A stretch of 64,000 nt of DNA from Rhodoferax sp. TH121 (GTDB lineage: Bacteria > Pseudomonadota > Gammaproteobacteria > Burkholderiales > Burkholderiaceae_C): contig NZ_NOXW01000016.1 in assembly GCF_002251855.1 (NCBI RefSeq), forward strand, positions 36,422-100,421, in the 5' to 3' direction. Below, in pieces: positions 19,106-27,610 of the stretch; position 1 is the first letter of the stretch; the number at the start of each line of letters is the position of its first letter. A program made the position numbers and the translations under genes. The notes beneath the pieces are model-generated. The model was given only the letters and a program-made list of their open reading frames with translations. It had not been told where the DNA came from and searched no databases.

Positions 19106-19804
19106 ATGACGATGATTGCCGACAATCTCCATGCAGTGCACGCCCGCATTGCCCAGGCGTGCACCCAGGCCGGACGGCCGGTGGATGCGGTGCGGTTGCT
19201 CGCCGTTTCCAAGACCTTTGGTCCCGAAGCCGTGCAGCAGGCCTTTGACGCTGGCCAGCGTGCGTTCGGCGAAAACTACATTCAGGAGGCGGTAGAAAAA
19301 ATCGCCACCTTGGCCCATTTGCCGCTGGAGTGGCATTGCATAGGCCCGATCCAGAGCAACAAGACCCGGCTGGTGGCCGAGCACTTCCAGTGGTCACATA
19401 CGGTGGACCGCTTGAAGATCGCCCAGCGCCTGAGCGAACAGCGCCCCGCGCATCTGCCGCCCTTGCAGGTGTGTATTCAGGTGAATGTGGACGGTGGATC
19501 CACAAAATCGGGCATGTTGCCCGAGGAGGTCCTGCCCCTCGCTCGGGCCGTGGCCACCCTTCCACGGTTGACGCTGCGCGGCCTGATGTGCATCCCTGAG
19601 CCTGCTCCTGATTTTGTAGCTGCTTGCGCAGTATTCACGAAGGCTAGAGGCCTATTTGATGCATTAATTAGCGAAGGTCTGGTGCTGGACACCCTGTCTA
19701 TGGGCATGAGTGCCGATGTGGACGCTGCAGTGGCCAGCGGCAGCACCCTGGTGCGGGTGGGTAGCGCGATATTTGGTGCCCGCAGCTACCCTGCCAGCAC
19801 TTAG
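19106..19804 (+). CDS. yggS: Pyridoxal phosphate homeostasis protein YggS
   Basis: A 232-aa alanine-racemase-fold PLP-binding protein. The cofactor lysine is K36 in LLAVSKTFG, the same position as in E. coli YggS, and FGENYIQEA, WHCIGPIQSNK and MGMSADVDAAV are family motifs. It helps keep PLP and amino-acid pools balanced. The pilT-yggS pairing is common in related bacteria. Residues about 167-185 are encoded by a repeat copy, yet this region aligns to ordinary YggS without an obvious length change. Its stop overlaps the stop of the convergent gene. Confidence 0.92.
   Translation: MTMIADNLHAVHARIAQACTQAGRPVDAVRLLAVSKTFGPEAVQQAFDAGQRAFGENYIQEAVEKIATLAHLPLEWHCIGPIQSNKTRLVAEHFQWSHTVDRLKIAQRLSEQRPAHLPPLQVCIQVNVDGGSTKSGMLPEEVLPLARAVATLPRLTLRGLMCIPEPAPDFVAACAVFTKARGLFDALISEGLVLDTLSMGMSADVDAAVASGSTLVRVGSAIFGARSYPAST
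19604..19660 (+). repeat. Dispersed repeat, copy 2 (within yggS)
   Basis: Contains the full core TAGCTGCTTGCGCAGTATTC followed by GGCTAGAGGCCTATTTGAT. This is one of the best-preserved copies and is in frame, encoding FVAACAVFTKARGLFDA. The core CTGC-TTGC-GCAG can fold as a four-base-pair hairpin. Confidence 0.85.
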
Positions 19805-20928
19805 GTACGCACGCGACCGTCGCCGGTGAGCATGGAGAGTTCGACAAAGCTGGATGCAGCACGTTCAGTGCGTGAAAAGTTCACATTGAAGCCGCCAAAG
19901 GGCTGCCCATTGATGCTCTCCATCGCGCTGATGAATCCCTCAGAACCGCCTCGGGCGCCAGAGCGGCGCAGCCCTTCTGCCATCACACGGGCCGCTATGT
20001 AGCCCTCCATACTGGAGAAGTTGGCCTGTACCGCGCCATTGGTTTTGCGCACCGCCTCTGCAAATTCTCGTGAGATGGGCTTGCTGCCCGTGTAGGGCGA
20101 CGGCACCACTTGCGACACGACCACACCAGCGCCCTCGCGGCCCAGTTCGTCGGCCAAGGCTTGCGTGCCCACAAAAGACACGTTGTAAAGACCGCCCCCG
20201 TAGCCCGCCTTGCGCGCTGCACGCACATAGGCCGCGCACGATTTGTATGCGCTGATTTGCACTACGGCTTCAGGGGCTGCCGCATGGATGATTTCCACTG
20301 CTTTGGCCACATCGACCGAATTGCGCTCTACTGTGGCCACGGCCACGGGTTTCAGGTTCAGGGCAGCCAGTGCCAGTGTGACGCCGTCCAGGCCCGCCTT
20401 GCCGTAGGCATCGTTCTGGTAAAAAACGGCCACCTTCGTCAGGCCTACGTGGTGGAGCTGTTTGACGATCAGTGCCGTCTCGTCGTTGTAAGAGGCCCGC
20501 ACGTGGAAGGCATAACGATTCAGGGGCGCGCGCAGCGCCATGGCGCCAGTGAACGGGGCCACAAAAGGCACCTTGGCCTTGGTAGCCAGGGGCAGTGCGG
20601 CCACGCTGGTGGGGGTGCCGATGTAGCCAAACAATGCATACACATCGTCTTCAAGCAGCTTTTTGGTGTTGTCTGCGCAGCGCTCGGGTTCGTAGCCGTC
20701 GTCGAGCTTGCGGATTTCCACGCTGCGCCCGCCCACGCCGCCTTGGGCGTTGAGTTGGTCAAAGTAGAGTTTGGCACCTGCATGGAACTGAATGCCCAGC
20801 TGGGCCGCAGGCCCGGTAAAGGCGGCCGACTGGCCGAGAATGATTTTGTCGGACTGCGCGTGCACAGCCGGAAACCCGGCCAGGCCCGCTGCACCGGCGG
20901 CGAAAGAGAATTGGCGACGATTGATCAT
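19801..20928 (-). CDS. Branched-chain amino acid-type ABC transporter substrate-binding protein (orphan)
   Basis: A 375-aa periplasmic binding protein of the LivK/type-1 fold. The N-terminus MINRRQFSFAAGAAGLAG has a twin-arginine-like motif and ends at VHA before QSDK. Recognisable segments are GQSAAFTGPAAQLG, DDGYEPERCADNTKKLL and VAVFYQNDAYGKAG. No permease or ATPase of a Liv system is in the window, so it is an orphan, possibly a receptor or sharing another transporter. A Lrp-type regulator lies immediately upstream on the same strand. The ligand is unknown. Confidence 0.85.
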   Translation of the reverse strand: MINRRQFSFAAGAAGLAGFPAVHAQSDKIILGQSAAFTGPAAQLGIQFHAGAKLYFDQLNAQGGVGGRSVEIRKLDDGYEPERCADNTKKLLEDDVYALFGYIGTPTSVAALPLATKAKVPFVAPFTGAMALRAPLNRYAFHVRASYNDETALIVKQLHHVGLTKVAVFYQNDAYGKAGLDGVTLALAALNLKPVAVATVERNSVDVAKAVEIIHAAAPEAVVQISAYKSCAAYVRAARKAGYGGGLYNVSFVGTQALADELGREGAGVVVSQVVPSPYTGSKPISREFAEAVRKTNGAVQANFSSMEGYIAARVMAEGLRRSGARGGSEGFISAMESINGQPFGGFNVNFSRTERAASSFVELSMLTGDGRVRT

Positions 20929-20943
20929 CCCCCATTGTCGCCG

Positions 20944-20962
20944 ATTAAGGGTAAACCCTAAT
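20944..20962. promoter_or_regulatory. Palindrome upstream of the orphan binding-protein gene
   Basis: An AT-flanked inverted repeat, GGGT-AA-ACCC with ATTA/TAAT outer arms (one unpaired base), lies 16 bases before the start codon, in the 40-base gap after the Lrp-type regulator gene. It is well placed to be an operator, possibly for that regulator. This is inference from position and symmetry. Confidence 0.45.
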
Positions 20963-20968
20963 ATTTAC

Positions 20969-21439
20969 TTACAATTTGAGATGGGTTGAGCTCTTAACCT
21001 CTTCCATGACTGCGTAGGTCCGTGTTTCTCGTACCCCCGGGAGCTGCCACAGCACGGTGCCGGCAAACGCCCGATAGGCGGTCATATCCGCCATGCGGGT
21101 TTTGAGCAGGTAATCGAACCCACCTGCCACCATGTGGCATTCCATGATCTCGGGATGTACCTGCACGGAAGCCTTGAATGCATCAAAGACATTGGGCGTG
21201 GTCTTGTCCAACAACACCTCAATAAACACCATCATCCCCATGCCCAGCTTGAGCGGGTTCAGCCGAGCCTCGTAGCCCAGGATGTAGCCGTCTTTGGTCA
21301 GGCGCTGCACGCGGGCCAGTACGGCGGTGGGCGACAACCCCACAGTCTCCGCCAGCTTGAGATTGGACAGCCGACCGTCTTCCTGCAAACACGCAAGGAT
21401 GCGTAGGTCAATGCGGTCCAGTTCAGGCAAGTCGCTCAC
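20969..21439 (-). CDS. Lrp/AsnC family transcriptional regulator
   Basis: A 156-aa regulator: N-terminal helix-turn-helix (LDRIDLRILACLQEDGRLSN, LAETVGLSPTAVLARVQRL) and a C-terminal RAM ligand-binding domain (VHPEIMECHMVAGGFDYLLK). Proteins of this type sense amino acids and form octameric or dimeric rings. It sits between a chemoreceptor gene and an amino-acid-type binding protein on the same strand, and the latter is its likely target. Confidence 0.9.
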   Translation of the reverse strand: MSDLPELDRIDLRILACLQEDGRLSNLKLAETVGLSPTAVLARVQRLTKDGYILGYEARLNPLKLGMGMMVFIEVLLDKTTPNVFDAFKASVQVHPEIMECHMVAGGFDYLLKTRMADMTAYRAFAGTVLWQLPGVRETRTYAVMEEVKSSTHLKL

Positions 21440-21449
21440 AACAGGGTTT

Positions 21450-23411
21450 TTACTTCAGCTTGAAAAACGACACTTCTTGGGCCAAGCGCGACGCTTGGTC
21501 TGAAAGTGCGGTGGCGGCTGCCGCCGTTTCCTCTACCAGGGCCGCATTTTGTTGGGTGTTTTGGTCCAAGTCGTGCACCGCGCTGCCCACCTGGCTCACG
21601 CCCAGCGACTGTTCTTTGGTGGCGTTGGCAATCTCGGTCATTAGGCTGTCAATGCGCGCGGCATTGCCCACGATGTCTGCAATGGCGGTGCCGGCCTCGC
21701 CCACCACTTGCGTGCCTTTTTCCACTTGCTCGATACTGGCGTTGATCAGGGTTTTGATTTCCTTGGCCGCCTCAGCACTGCGCCCCGCCAAAGACCGCAC
21801 CTCGCTGGCCACGACCGCAAAACCGCGGCCCTGTTCACCCGCTCGTGCCGCTTCTACCGCCGCATTCAGGGCCAGGATATTGGTTTGGAAGGCAATGCCG
21901 TCGATCACGCTGATGATTTCGGAAATTTTGCTGGACGAGGCATTGATGCCCTGCATGGTGCTCTCGACCTGGGCGATCACCTCACCGCCACGTTTGGCAG
22001 ACCGGGCATTGGCACGAACAATTTCGGCAGCACCCGATACCGTCTCGGACGTGCGCTGCACGGTTTCCGAAATCTGCGTCATGGTGGCGGCTGTTTGCTC
22101 CAGGGCCGCAGCGCTGGCCTCGGTGCGGCGTGACAGGTCTTGCGACGCGGAGGCAATCTCTTCGCTGGCCGTGTTCACATTGCCCGCACCGTCCAAGGTG
22201 TTGCGCACAATCACGCGCAAGCTGGCTTCCATGTCGCGCAGGGTGATCATCAGGTGGGCCGCTTCGTCCTTGCCCCAAGGGGGGGGCGCCGTCACCAAGT
22301 TGCCTTGGGTGATTTGCTCCAAGTGGCCGGTGACTTCGCGCAGGCCGCCCATCATGACCTTGTAAAACGCCAAGAGCATGTAAAAGGCCAACAACACGCA
22401 AGCGAGGGTCACTATGAGCTCTCGTGTCTCGACGCTACGGATTTCTTTGATCCGTTCGTTGAGACGCTCCTCAAGTCGCGCCATTAGCTTTTTGTTCATG
22501 GCTCGCTCTGCCTGCACAACAGCCAAACCCTGCCGCAAGAAGGCATCGGCATCACCTTCCGGCGATTCAGCCAAGAGTTGCTTTTTGGTGGCAGCAATGA
22601 ATGCGCCGTAAGCGTCGTCGTGGGCCACCATGCCATATTTGGCATCGGCCTCCGGTGTTCCACCTGTGGCCCGTTGGTAGCTGTTTTCCAAGACGGTTTC
22701 GATGAACTTCAGCAAGCCCAGCCCCTCACCCACCAATTCAATAGTGGCAGAGTTTTTCTCTGCTGATTTGAGCGTGTTCCACCCGAGTAAAGCAAGCCGG
22801 TGCACGGCCTCGGTTTGCGCAGACGCAAACAGTACACTGAAGTTCATCAGGTGGAAGCTCTCCAGCTCCGGATCCAACGCCAGCTCCGATGTATCCCCCA
22901 CATGGAGACCCAAAGCCAACAGCGCGTCCAGCAGTTCGCCATGCGCTTGCATGGTGGCAATTGCGTCTTTGCCATTTGGAGCACTCATCAGGTTCTGGTG
23001 CAGCTTTTCGACTTTTCCGAACGCCTCCGCGGTGTTCAAGTCTGGGCTCAAGGTTTTATCTACCGCCTTCAACTTGGCAAAGGCGTCCGCCACTTTGCTT
23101 TGGCTGGATGCAAGTTCGCTGGAGCCGCTAATGACGTTCATCCGGCGGTCTTGGGCGTGCGCAATCAGCTCGTGCAAGGGCTTGGTGTACTCAATTCCTT
23201 GCAGCTCGTGGCGGGTGCTTGCGATTTGCGCGCCCGCTGTTAACTCTTTTTCAACCAACAGAAGGGTGATGGGCACAAGAAACAAGAATGCAATCCATGC
23301 AGACTTGACCGGGAAGTTGAGTCTACGGAACAAGCGCACGCCGGGTGACAGCCAGCCGTGGTAGCGGAAGAAGGAGCCAAATCCGGCGTCGCCAGCCAAC
23401 GCATTGCTCAT
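21450..23411 (-). CDS. Methyl-accepting chemotaxis protein with large periplasmic sensor
   Basis: A 653-aa chemoreceptor. A cytoplasmic N-terminal stretch of about 30 residues precedes TM1 ([20 protein letters not shown]). A mostly helical periplasmic domain of about 280 residues follows, then TM2 ([20 protein letters not shown]), a HAMP region and a cytoplasmic signalling hairpin with the conserved tip [20 protein letters not shown] and [19 protein letters not shown]. There is no C-terminal CheR/CheB-tethering pentapeptide. AAGGTAGG precedes the ATG. The ligand is unknown. Confidence 0.92.
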   Translation of the reverse strand: MSNALAGDAGFGSFFRYHGWLSPGVRLFRRLNFPVKSAWIAFLFLVPITLLLVEKELTAGAQIASTRHELQGIEYTKPLHELIAHAQDRRMNVISGSSELASSQSKVADAFAKLKAVDKTLSPDLNTAEAFGKVEKLHQNLMSAPNGKDAIATMQAHGELLDALLALGLHVGDTSELALDPELESFHLMNFSVLFASAQTEAVHRLALLGWNTLKSAEKNSATIELVGEGLGLLKFIETVLENSYQRATGGTPEADAKYGMVAHDDAYGAFIAATKKQLLAESPEGDADAFLRQGLAVVQAERAMNKKLMARLEERLNERIKEIRSVETRELIVTLACVLLAFYMLLAFYKVMMGGLREVTGHLEQITQGNLVTAPPPWGKDEAAHLMITLRDMEASLRVIVRNTLDGAGNVNTASEEIASASQDLSRRTEASAAALEQTAATMTQISETVQRTSETVSGAAEIVRANARSAKRGGEVIAQVESTMQGINASSSKISEIISVIDGIAFQTNILALNAAVEAARAGEQGRGFAVVASEVRSLAGRSAEAAKEIKTLINASIEQVEKGTQVVGEAGTAIADIVGNAARIDSLMTEIANATKEQSLGVSQVGSAVHDLDQNTQQNAALVEETAAAATALSDQASRLAQEVSFFKLK

Positions 23412-23467
23412 ACCTACCTTTAATAAGTGAGGTTAATTTAGTTCATCATAGCCAAAAGGCGTGTTTT

Positions 23468-23488
23468 GTATGCAATTTTTGTGCATAC
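23468..23488. promoter_or_regulatory. Perfect inverted repeat upstream of the chemoreceptor gene
   Basis: GTATGCA and TGCATAC are perfect seven-base arms separated by ATTTTTG, about 57 bases before the chemoreceptor start codon. The AT-rich spacer and arm length suit a dimeric repressor site; a hairpin terminator is less likely because no T run follows on either strand at the right place. No matching regulator can be named. Confidence 0.5.
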
Positions 23489-23543
23489 CTGAGCGCAAAA
23501 ATGTTGAGCCGTCTTCCTGGTACCACGGGCCGTCAGCACCATG

Positions 23544-26108
23544 TCATGGAGCAGGTGCCGGGCGGCCAAACAAATAGCCCTGAAAGTGGGTGCAACCCAG
23601 CGCTACCAGAGCGTCGCGCTGCTCTGTGGTTTCTACACCCTCTGCAATCACTTGCAGGTGCAGGCTGTCGCCCAAGGTCACGATGGCGCGCACGATGCTG
23701 GCGCTCGAGTGGTCAAGCAGCAGGTCGTGCACAAACGATTGGTCGATCTTGAGCTGGTCCAGCGGCAGGCGCTTGAGCACATTGAGTGACGAGTAACCAG
23801 TACCAAAGTCATCCAATGAGATACGCACGCCCAGTGCTTTGAGTGCGTCCATCTTCTGAATCACTCCTCCCAGGTCGTCAATCAGCTGGCTTTCGGTCAG
23901 CTCTAGTTCCAGCCGCTCCGGTTTGGCGCCGGTCGCCTGCAAGATCGCCTGCACCTGGGCCACCAAGTCACTCTGGCGGAACTGGCGTGCACTGAGGTTG
24001 ACGGCGATGGACAGCCCTGCGGTGCTTTCATGCGCTGCCCAGCGCACCAGTTGCTTGCAGGCGGTCTCCAATATCCATTCACCCAGCGCAAGAATCAACC
24101 CAGAGCTTTCGGCCACGGGAATAAATTCCGCCGGCGACACCAAGCCGCGCACTGGGTGTTGCCAGCGCACCAAGGCTTCTACGCCCACGGTTTGCCCTTG
24201 CTCGTCCACCTGGGGTTGGTAGTACAGCAAGAACTGCCGGGCCTCGAGTGCCCGGTGCAGGTCTGTTTCCAGGGCCGTGCGTGCAGTCACTTGCGCCTGC
24301 ATCTGTGGGTTGAAGAAACGCACAGTGTTGCGCCCGTCTGCCTTGGCTTGGTACATGGCCAAGTCGGCCTGTTTCAGCAATTCGTCTTGGTTGGAGTCTG
24401 GGCCGCCAAACATGGCCACACCAATGCTGACGGAGGTTTGGTAGGCGTGGCCGTCCAGCAGATAGGGTTCGCTGAGTTTGCGCAGGATTTTTTCTGCCAA
24501 GTGCTGGGCGTGTACCACCGCGTCGCTCAGTGAAGTACCCAAGTCTTGCACCATGGCCACAAACTCATCGCCCCCCTGGCGTGCCAGGGTGTCCTGGGCC
24601 CGGGTGCAGGCGGAGAGCCGGGCTGCAATTTCCGTCAGCAGCAAGTCACCAACGCTGTGCCCCAAGGTATCGTTCAAGTCCTTGAAGTTGTCCACATCAA
24701 TGAACAACAAGGCGCCACAGGTGTGGCTACGCTGTAGTACGGCCATTGCCTGGTGCAGGCGTTCCATCAGCAGGCGCCGGTTGGGCAGGTGGGTCAGCGG
24801 GTCATAAAAGGCAAGCTGGTGGATGGCACGCTCGGCCTGCTTTTGTTTGGTGATGTCGGTCGAAATGCCGCATAGGGCGTAAATCGACCCGTCGGGTCGG
24901 TGCAAGGGCAGCTTGATGGAGAGGTATGTGTGTTCCGGTCCGCCATCCGCGCTGCGGTTGGTCTCTTCTTCCTCCACCCGCTCACCCTGCTGCACCACGC
25001 GCAGGTCGTTGACCCGCAACTTGGCTACCGTGGCCGCATCGAAGTAATCGGCATCTGTGTGCCCCACCACTTCCTCGGGGATGGCGCCAAACAGTTCGCA
25101 GACCTTGCGGTTGGCGTATTGGTAGCGCAGCGAAGCGTCCTTGATGTAGATGAACGCGTCCACGCTGTTGAGGATGGTGTTGAGCCGGTCTTCGCTGGCG
25201 CGCAAACTGCGCGTCTTCTCGGCCACTTCGCGCCGCAAAAACCACCAAGCGCCTAGCACCAGTACGAGAAAGCCTCCCAAACTGCCCAGTGCCCACCAAA
25301 CGACCTGGGGAACCAGAAATTGGGGGGGGGCTTCCATCCAGCGCTTGAGTACTTCAAAGTAGTGCGAATCATCGTCGGATTGCCAAGACTTCAAGTTGGA
25401 CTCGATGGTGGCGATCAGGTCAGGGTTCCTGCCTTTGCCCGTTGCAAAAAACAACTGCGATGGCTGGAACAGCACCGGTGTGGACACTAGTTTGAAACGG
25501 GGCGCCTGCAAGTCGCCGTAAAAGCGGTTGGCCACAGCCGCGTCTACTTCGCCGCGAGAGGCCATCTGAAACGCGGCTTGCAGGCTTTCTGCAGGCACCA
25601 GCTCGGCCTGCACACCAAAACCGGCCATCAGATTGCGCAGATAGTCTTGCTGCACCGAACCTTGCAACACGGCAATACGCCGATTTTTAAGATCCAGTGC
25701 CGAGCGTATGGGGGTGTCCGGGCGGGCATAGATTTGTGACCAGCTCAGCAGCGCCGGTGTGGCGTGGAAGTCAAACAGCGTGGCCCGTTCGGGTGTGAAC
25801 GCCACATCTGGCATCAGGTCGATGCTGCCGTCCTGCAGGGCGTCCAGGCAGGCTTTCCATTCGCAAGGTACCGGCACCAGCGTCCAGTCGTGGTGCTGGG
25901 CCATTTGAAGCGCCAGCTCGCCAAAAATGCCGGACGGCTGTTGCTGGTCGTTAAGGAAGATCTTGGGTTCGTTCTGGTACACGCCCATGCGTACTTCGCG
26001 TGGGTGGTCGGCATGCGCGGCACCAGCCAAGGCACACAGCCCCGCCAACACGGCCAGTGCTACCACCCAGTGGCGGCGCCCTACGGCATACAAACGGATC
26101 TTGGGCAT
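23544..26108 (-). CDS. Periplasmic binding domain-PAS-GGDEF-EAL hybrid c-di-GMP enzyme
   Basis: An 854-aa membrane protein. In order: signal sequence (to about residue 33), a family-3 solute-binding domain facing the periplasm (about 40-255, VRMGVYQNEPKIFLND), one membrane segment (WALGSLGGFLVLVLGAWWF), a PAS domain (about 305-420), GGDEF and EAL. The cyclase motif is intact (ARQGGDEF), with an inhibitory RxxD site (RAQD) five residues before it. The phosphodiesterase motifs are also intact: EALVRW, NLSARQF, ELTESQL, DDFGTGYSSL and EGVET. It could make or degrade c-di-GMP in response to an amino-acid-like ligand. Which activity dominates is not readable. Confidence 0.9.
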   Translation of the reverse strand: MPKIRLYAVGRRHWVVALAVLAGLCALAGAAHADHPREVRMGVYQNEPKIFLNDQQQPSGIFGELALQMAQHHDWTLVPVPCEWKACLDALQDGSIDLMPDVAFTPERATLFDFHATPALLSWSQIYARPDTPIRSALDLKNRRIAVLQGSVQQDYLRNLMAGFGVQAELVPAESLQAAFQMASRGEVDAAVANRFYGDLQAPRFKLVSTPVLFQPSQLFFATGKGRNPDLIATIESNLKSWQSDDDSHYFEVLKRWMEAPPQFLVPQVVWWALGSLGGFLVLVLGAWWFLRREVAEKTRSLRASEDRLNTILNSVDAFIYIKDASLRYQYANRKVCELFGAIPEEVVGHTDADYFDAATVAKLRVNDLRVVQQGERVEEEETNRSADGGPEHTYLSIKLPLHRPDGSIYALCGISTDITKQKQAERAIHQLAFYDPLTHLPNRRLLMERLHQAMAVLQRSHTCGALLFIDVDNFKDLNDTLGHSVGDLLLTEIAARLSACTRAQDTLARQGGDEFVAMVQDLGTSLSDAVVHAQHLAEKILRKLSEPYLLDGHAYQTSVSIGVAMFGGPDSNQDELLKQADLAMYQAKADGRNTVRFFNPQMQAQVTARTALETDLHRALEARQFLLYYQPQVDEQGQTVGVEALVRWQHPVRGLVSPAEFIPVAESSGLILALGEWILETACKQLVRWAAHESTAGLSIAVNLSARQFRQSDLVAQVQAILQATGAKPERLELELTESQLIDDLGGVIQKMDALKALGVRISLDDFGTGYSSLNVLKRLPLDQLKIDQSFVHDLLLDHSSASIVRAIVTLGDSLHLQVIAEGVETTEQRDALVALGCTHFQGYLFGRPAPAP

Positions 26109-26327
26109 GCATGGACCTCCTGAGGCGCATTCTGCGATGCATTCTTTGCTGAAACTTCACCGGCATCAATAGGCGAAACTGTGCACGCACCGCCCATCAA
26201 TTGTCCCCAGCATAGCCCCTAGTCCATCGTCCGGGTGGGCAACGATTTGAAACCAATTCGAAGAAGCAGGCAGTGCACGCTTCATTACACTGTGCGCCGC
26301 AGGCAAAACACACAGGGAGGAAGCAAA

Positions 26328-27458
26328 ATGCCGTTCAAGAATGGGGTCAAACGTGTCGTCGTCAACCTAACAGCTATGGCTTTGGGTCTTGCTGCAGTGG
26401 CCGGGCCTTCCCTGGCCAACCAAGAGGCCGATCACCCGGAGGTCGCCCGGTTTCCCGGGGCCCTTATCAAGAACTACGACTACAAGGAATACGAAGAATT
26501 CCAGCTTATTCTGGCCAAACCCCAGAGCATGCCTGGTGGGGGATATACCGCGGCAAAGCTGATGCCGCTGGAGGGCAAGGTCACCTACATCCATTACGAA
26601 ATGCCCAAGTCGGTGTCGCCCTTGCAGGTGTTCCGCAATTACCAGTCCTCATTGCGCCGCAGTGGTTTTGCCGAGTTGTTCACGTGCGAACGGCCTTGCA
26701 CCACGGAGAACCTGAGCGCATTCAGCGGTTTGATGAAGGCCCGCAAGCTGTATCTGAACTACAGCACCGACAACCAGTACCTGGCTGCCCAGCGCAACAA
26801 CACCTATGTGTCCCTGTGGGTGAATGATGGTGGCGCTTGGCTGTTTGTGGTGGAGAAAGAAAAACTCAACGATGGCCTCATGGCCGTGACGGGCGAAAGC
26901 CCGATTGCCAAAGCGCTGGGAGCAGACGGCAAGGTGGATTTGTATGGGTTCCAGTTCGACACGGGCAAAGCTGTGCTGCGTGATGGCTCCAAGCCCACCC
27001 TGCAGGAATTGGGCAAAGTGCTGCAAGACAACCCGAGCCTGAGTCTGGAAGTGGTGGGCCATACCGACGATGTAGGCGGCGCAGACGCCAACCAACGCCT
27101 CTCAGAAGCCCGGGCCGCCGCAGTGGCGGACGCACTCAGCCGCCAGCACGGCATTGCCGCGCAGCGACTCAAAACCCGGGGTGTGGGCCAGACGGTGCCC
27201 TTGGCCGCCAACACCACGGAGGCTGGCCGCGCGCAGAACCGGCGCGTGGAAATCATTGCCCAATTGCCTGACACTGCCACCAAGGCGGCGCCTGCCAGCC
27301 GTGCCGCTCCTGCGGTGCAGCCCCCGACACCCAACACTGCGGCTGCTCAGCCAAGCGGCACGCCGGCGACCGAACAGCCCAAGCCACGCAATTTGTTGGA
27401 GGACGCCAACAAGGCGGTCGAAGCCGCAGGCAAGCTCAAAAACTTGTTTGGACTCTGA
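26328..27458 (+). CDS. OmpA-family protein with N-terminal DUF4892-like domain
   Basis: A 376-aa envelope protein starting at the ATG preceded by GGGAGG. The signal peptide ends near SLAN. Residues about 30-200 form a mixed domain (ADHPEVARFPGALIKNYDY, KVTYIHYEMPKSVSPLQV) that I place tentatively with DUF4892. Residues about 205-315 are a peptidoglycan-binding OmpA domain (YGFQFDTGKAVLRDGSKPTL, GHTDDVGGADANQRLSEARA, NRRVEII). A proline- and alanine-rich tail follows. It probably links the envelope to peptidoglycan; no partner is evident nearby. Confidence 0.82.
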   Translation: MPFKNGVKRVVVNLTAMALGLAAVAGPSLANQEADHPEVARFPGALIKNYDYKEYEEFQLILAKPQSMPGGGYTAAKLMPLEGKVTYIHYEMPKSVSPLQVFRNYQSSLRRSGFAELFTCERPCTTENLSAFSGLMKARKLYLNYSTDNQYLAAQRNNTYVSLWVNDGGAWLFVVEKEKLNDGLMAVTGESPIAKALGADGKVDLYGFQFDTGKAVLRDGSKPTLQELGKVLQDNPSLSLEVVGHTDDVGGADANQRLSEARAAAVADALSRQHGIAAQRLKTRGVGQTVPLAANTTEAGRAQNRRVEIIAQLPDTATKAAPASRAAPAVQPPTPNTAAAQPSGTPATEQPKPRNLLEDANKAVEAAGKLKNLFGL

Positions 27459-27610
27459 GCGCTGAGTTTTCTGCTCAAAGCCGGTCGGGTGAACGGTTTT
27501 GTTTGGTTGCCGAGTTTTACACTGAAAAATCTCGTTAATTTAGAGAAAAAGTCAGAGTGGACTGCTGAAAAATAGCGACAAATCATTTCATGCCTTGTGC
27601 AGGAGTCGCT

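Noticed and set aside
27516..27544. A sigma-70 promoter before putA (TTTACA with TTTAGA)
   Set aside because: The -10 matches the consensus at only about three positions; too weak to report as a feature.
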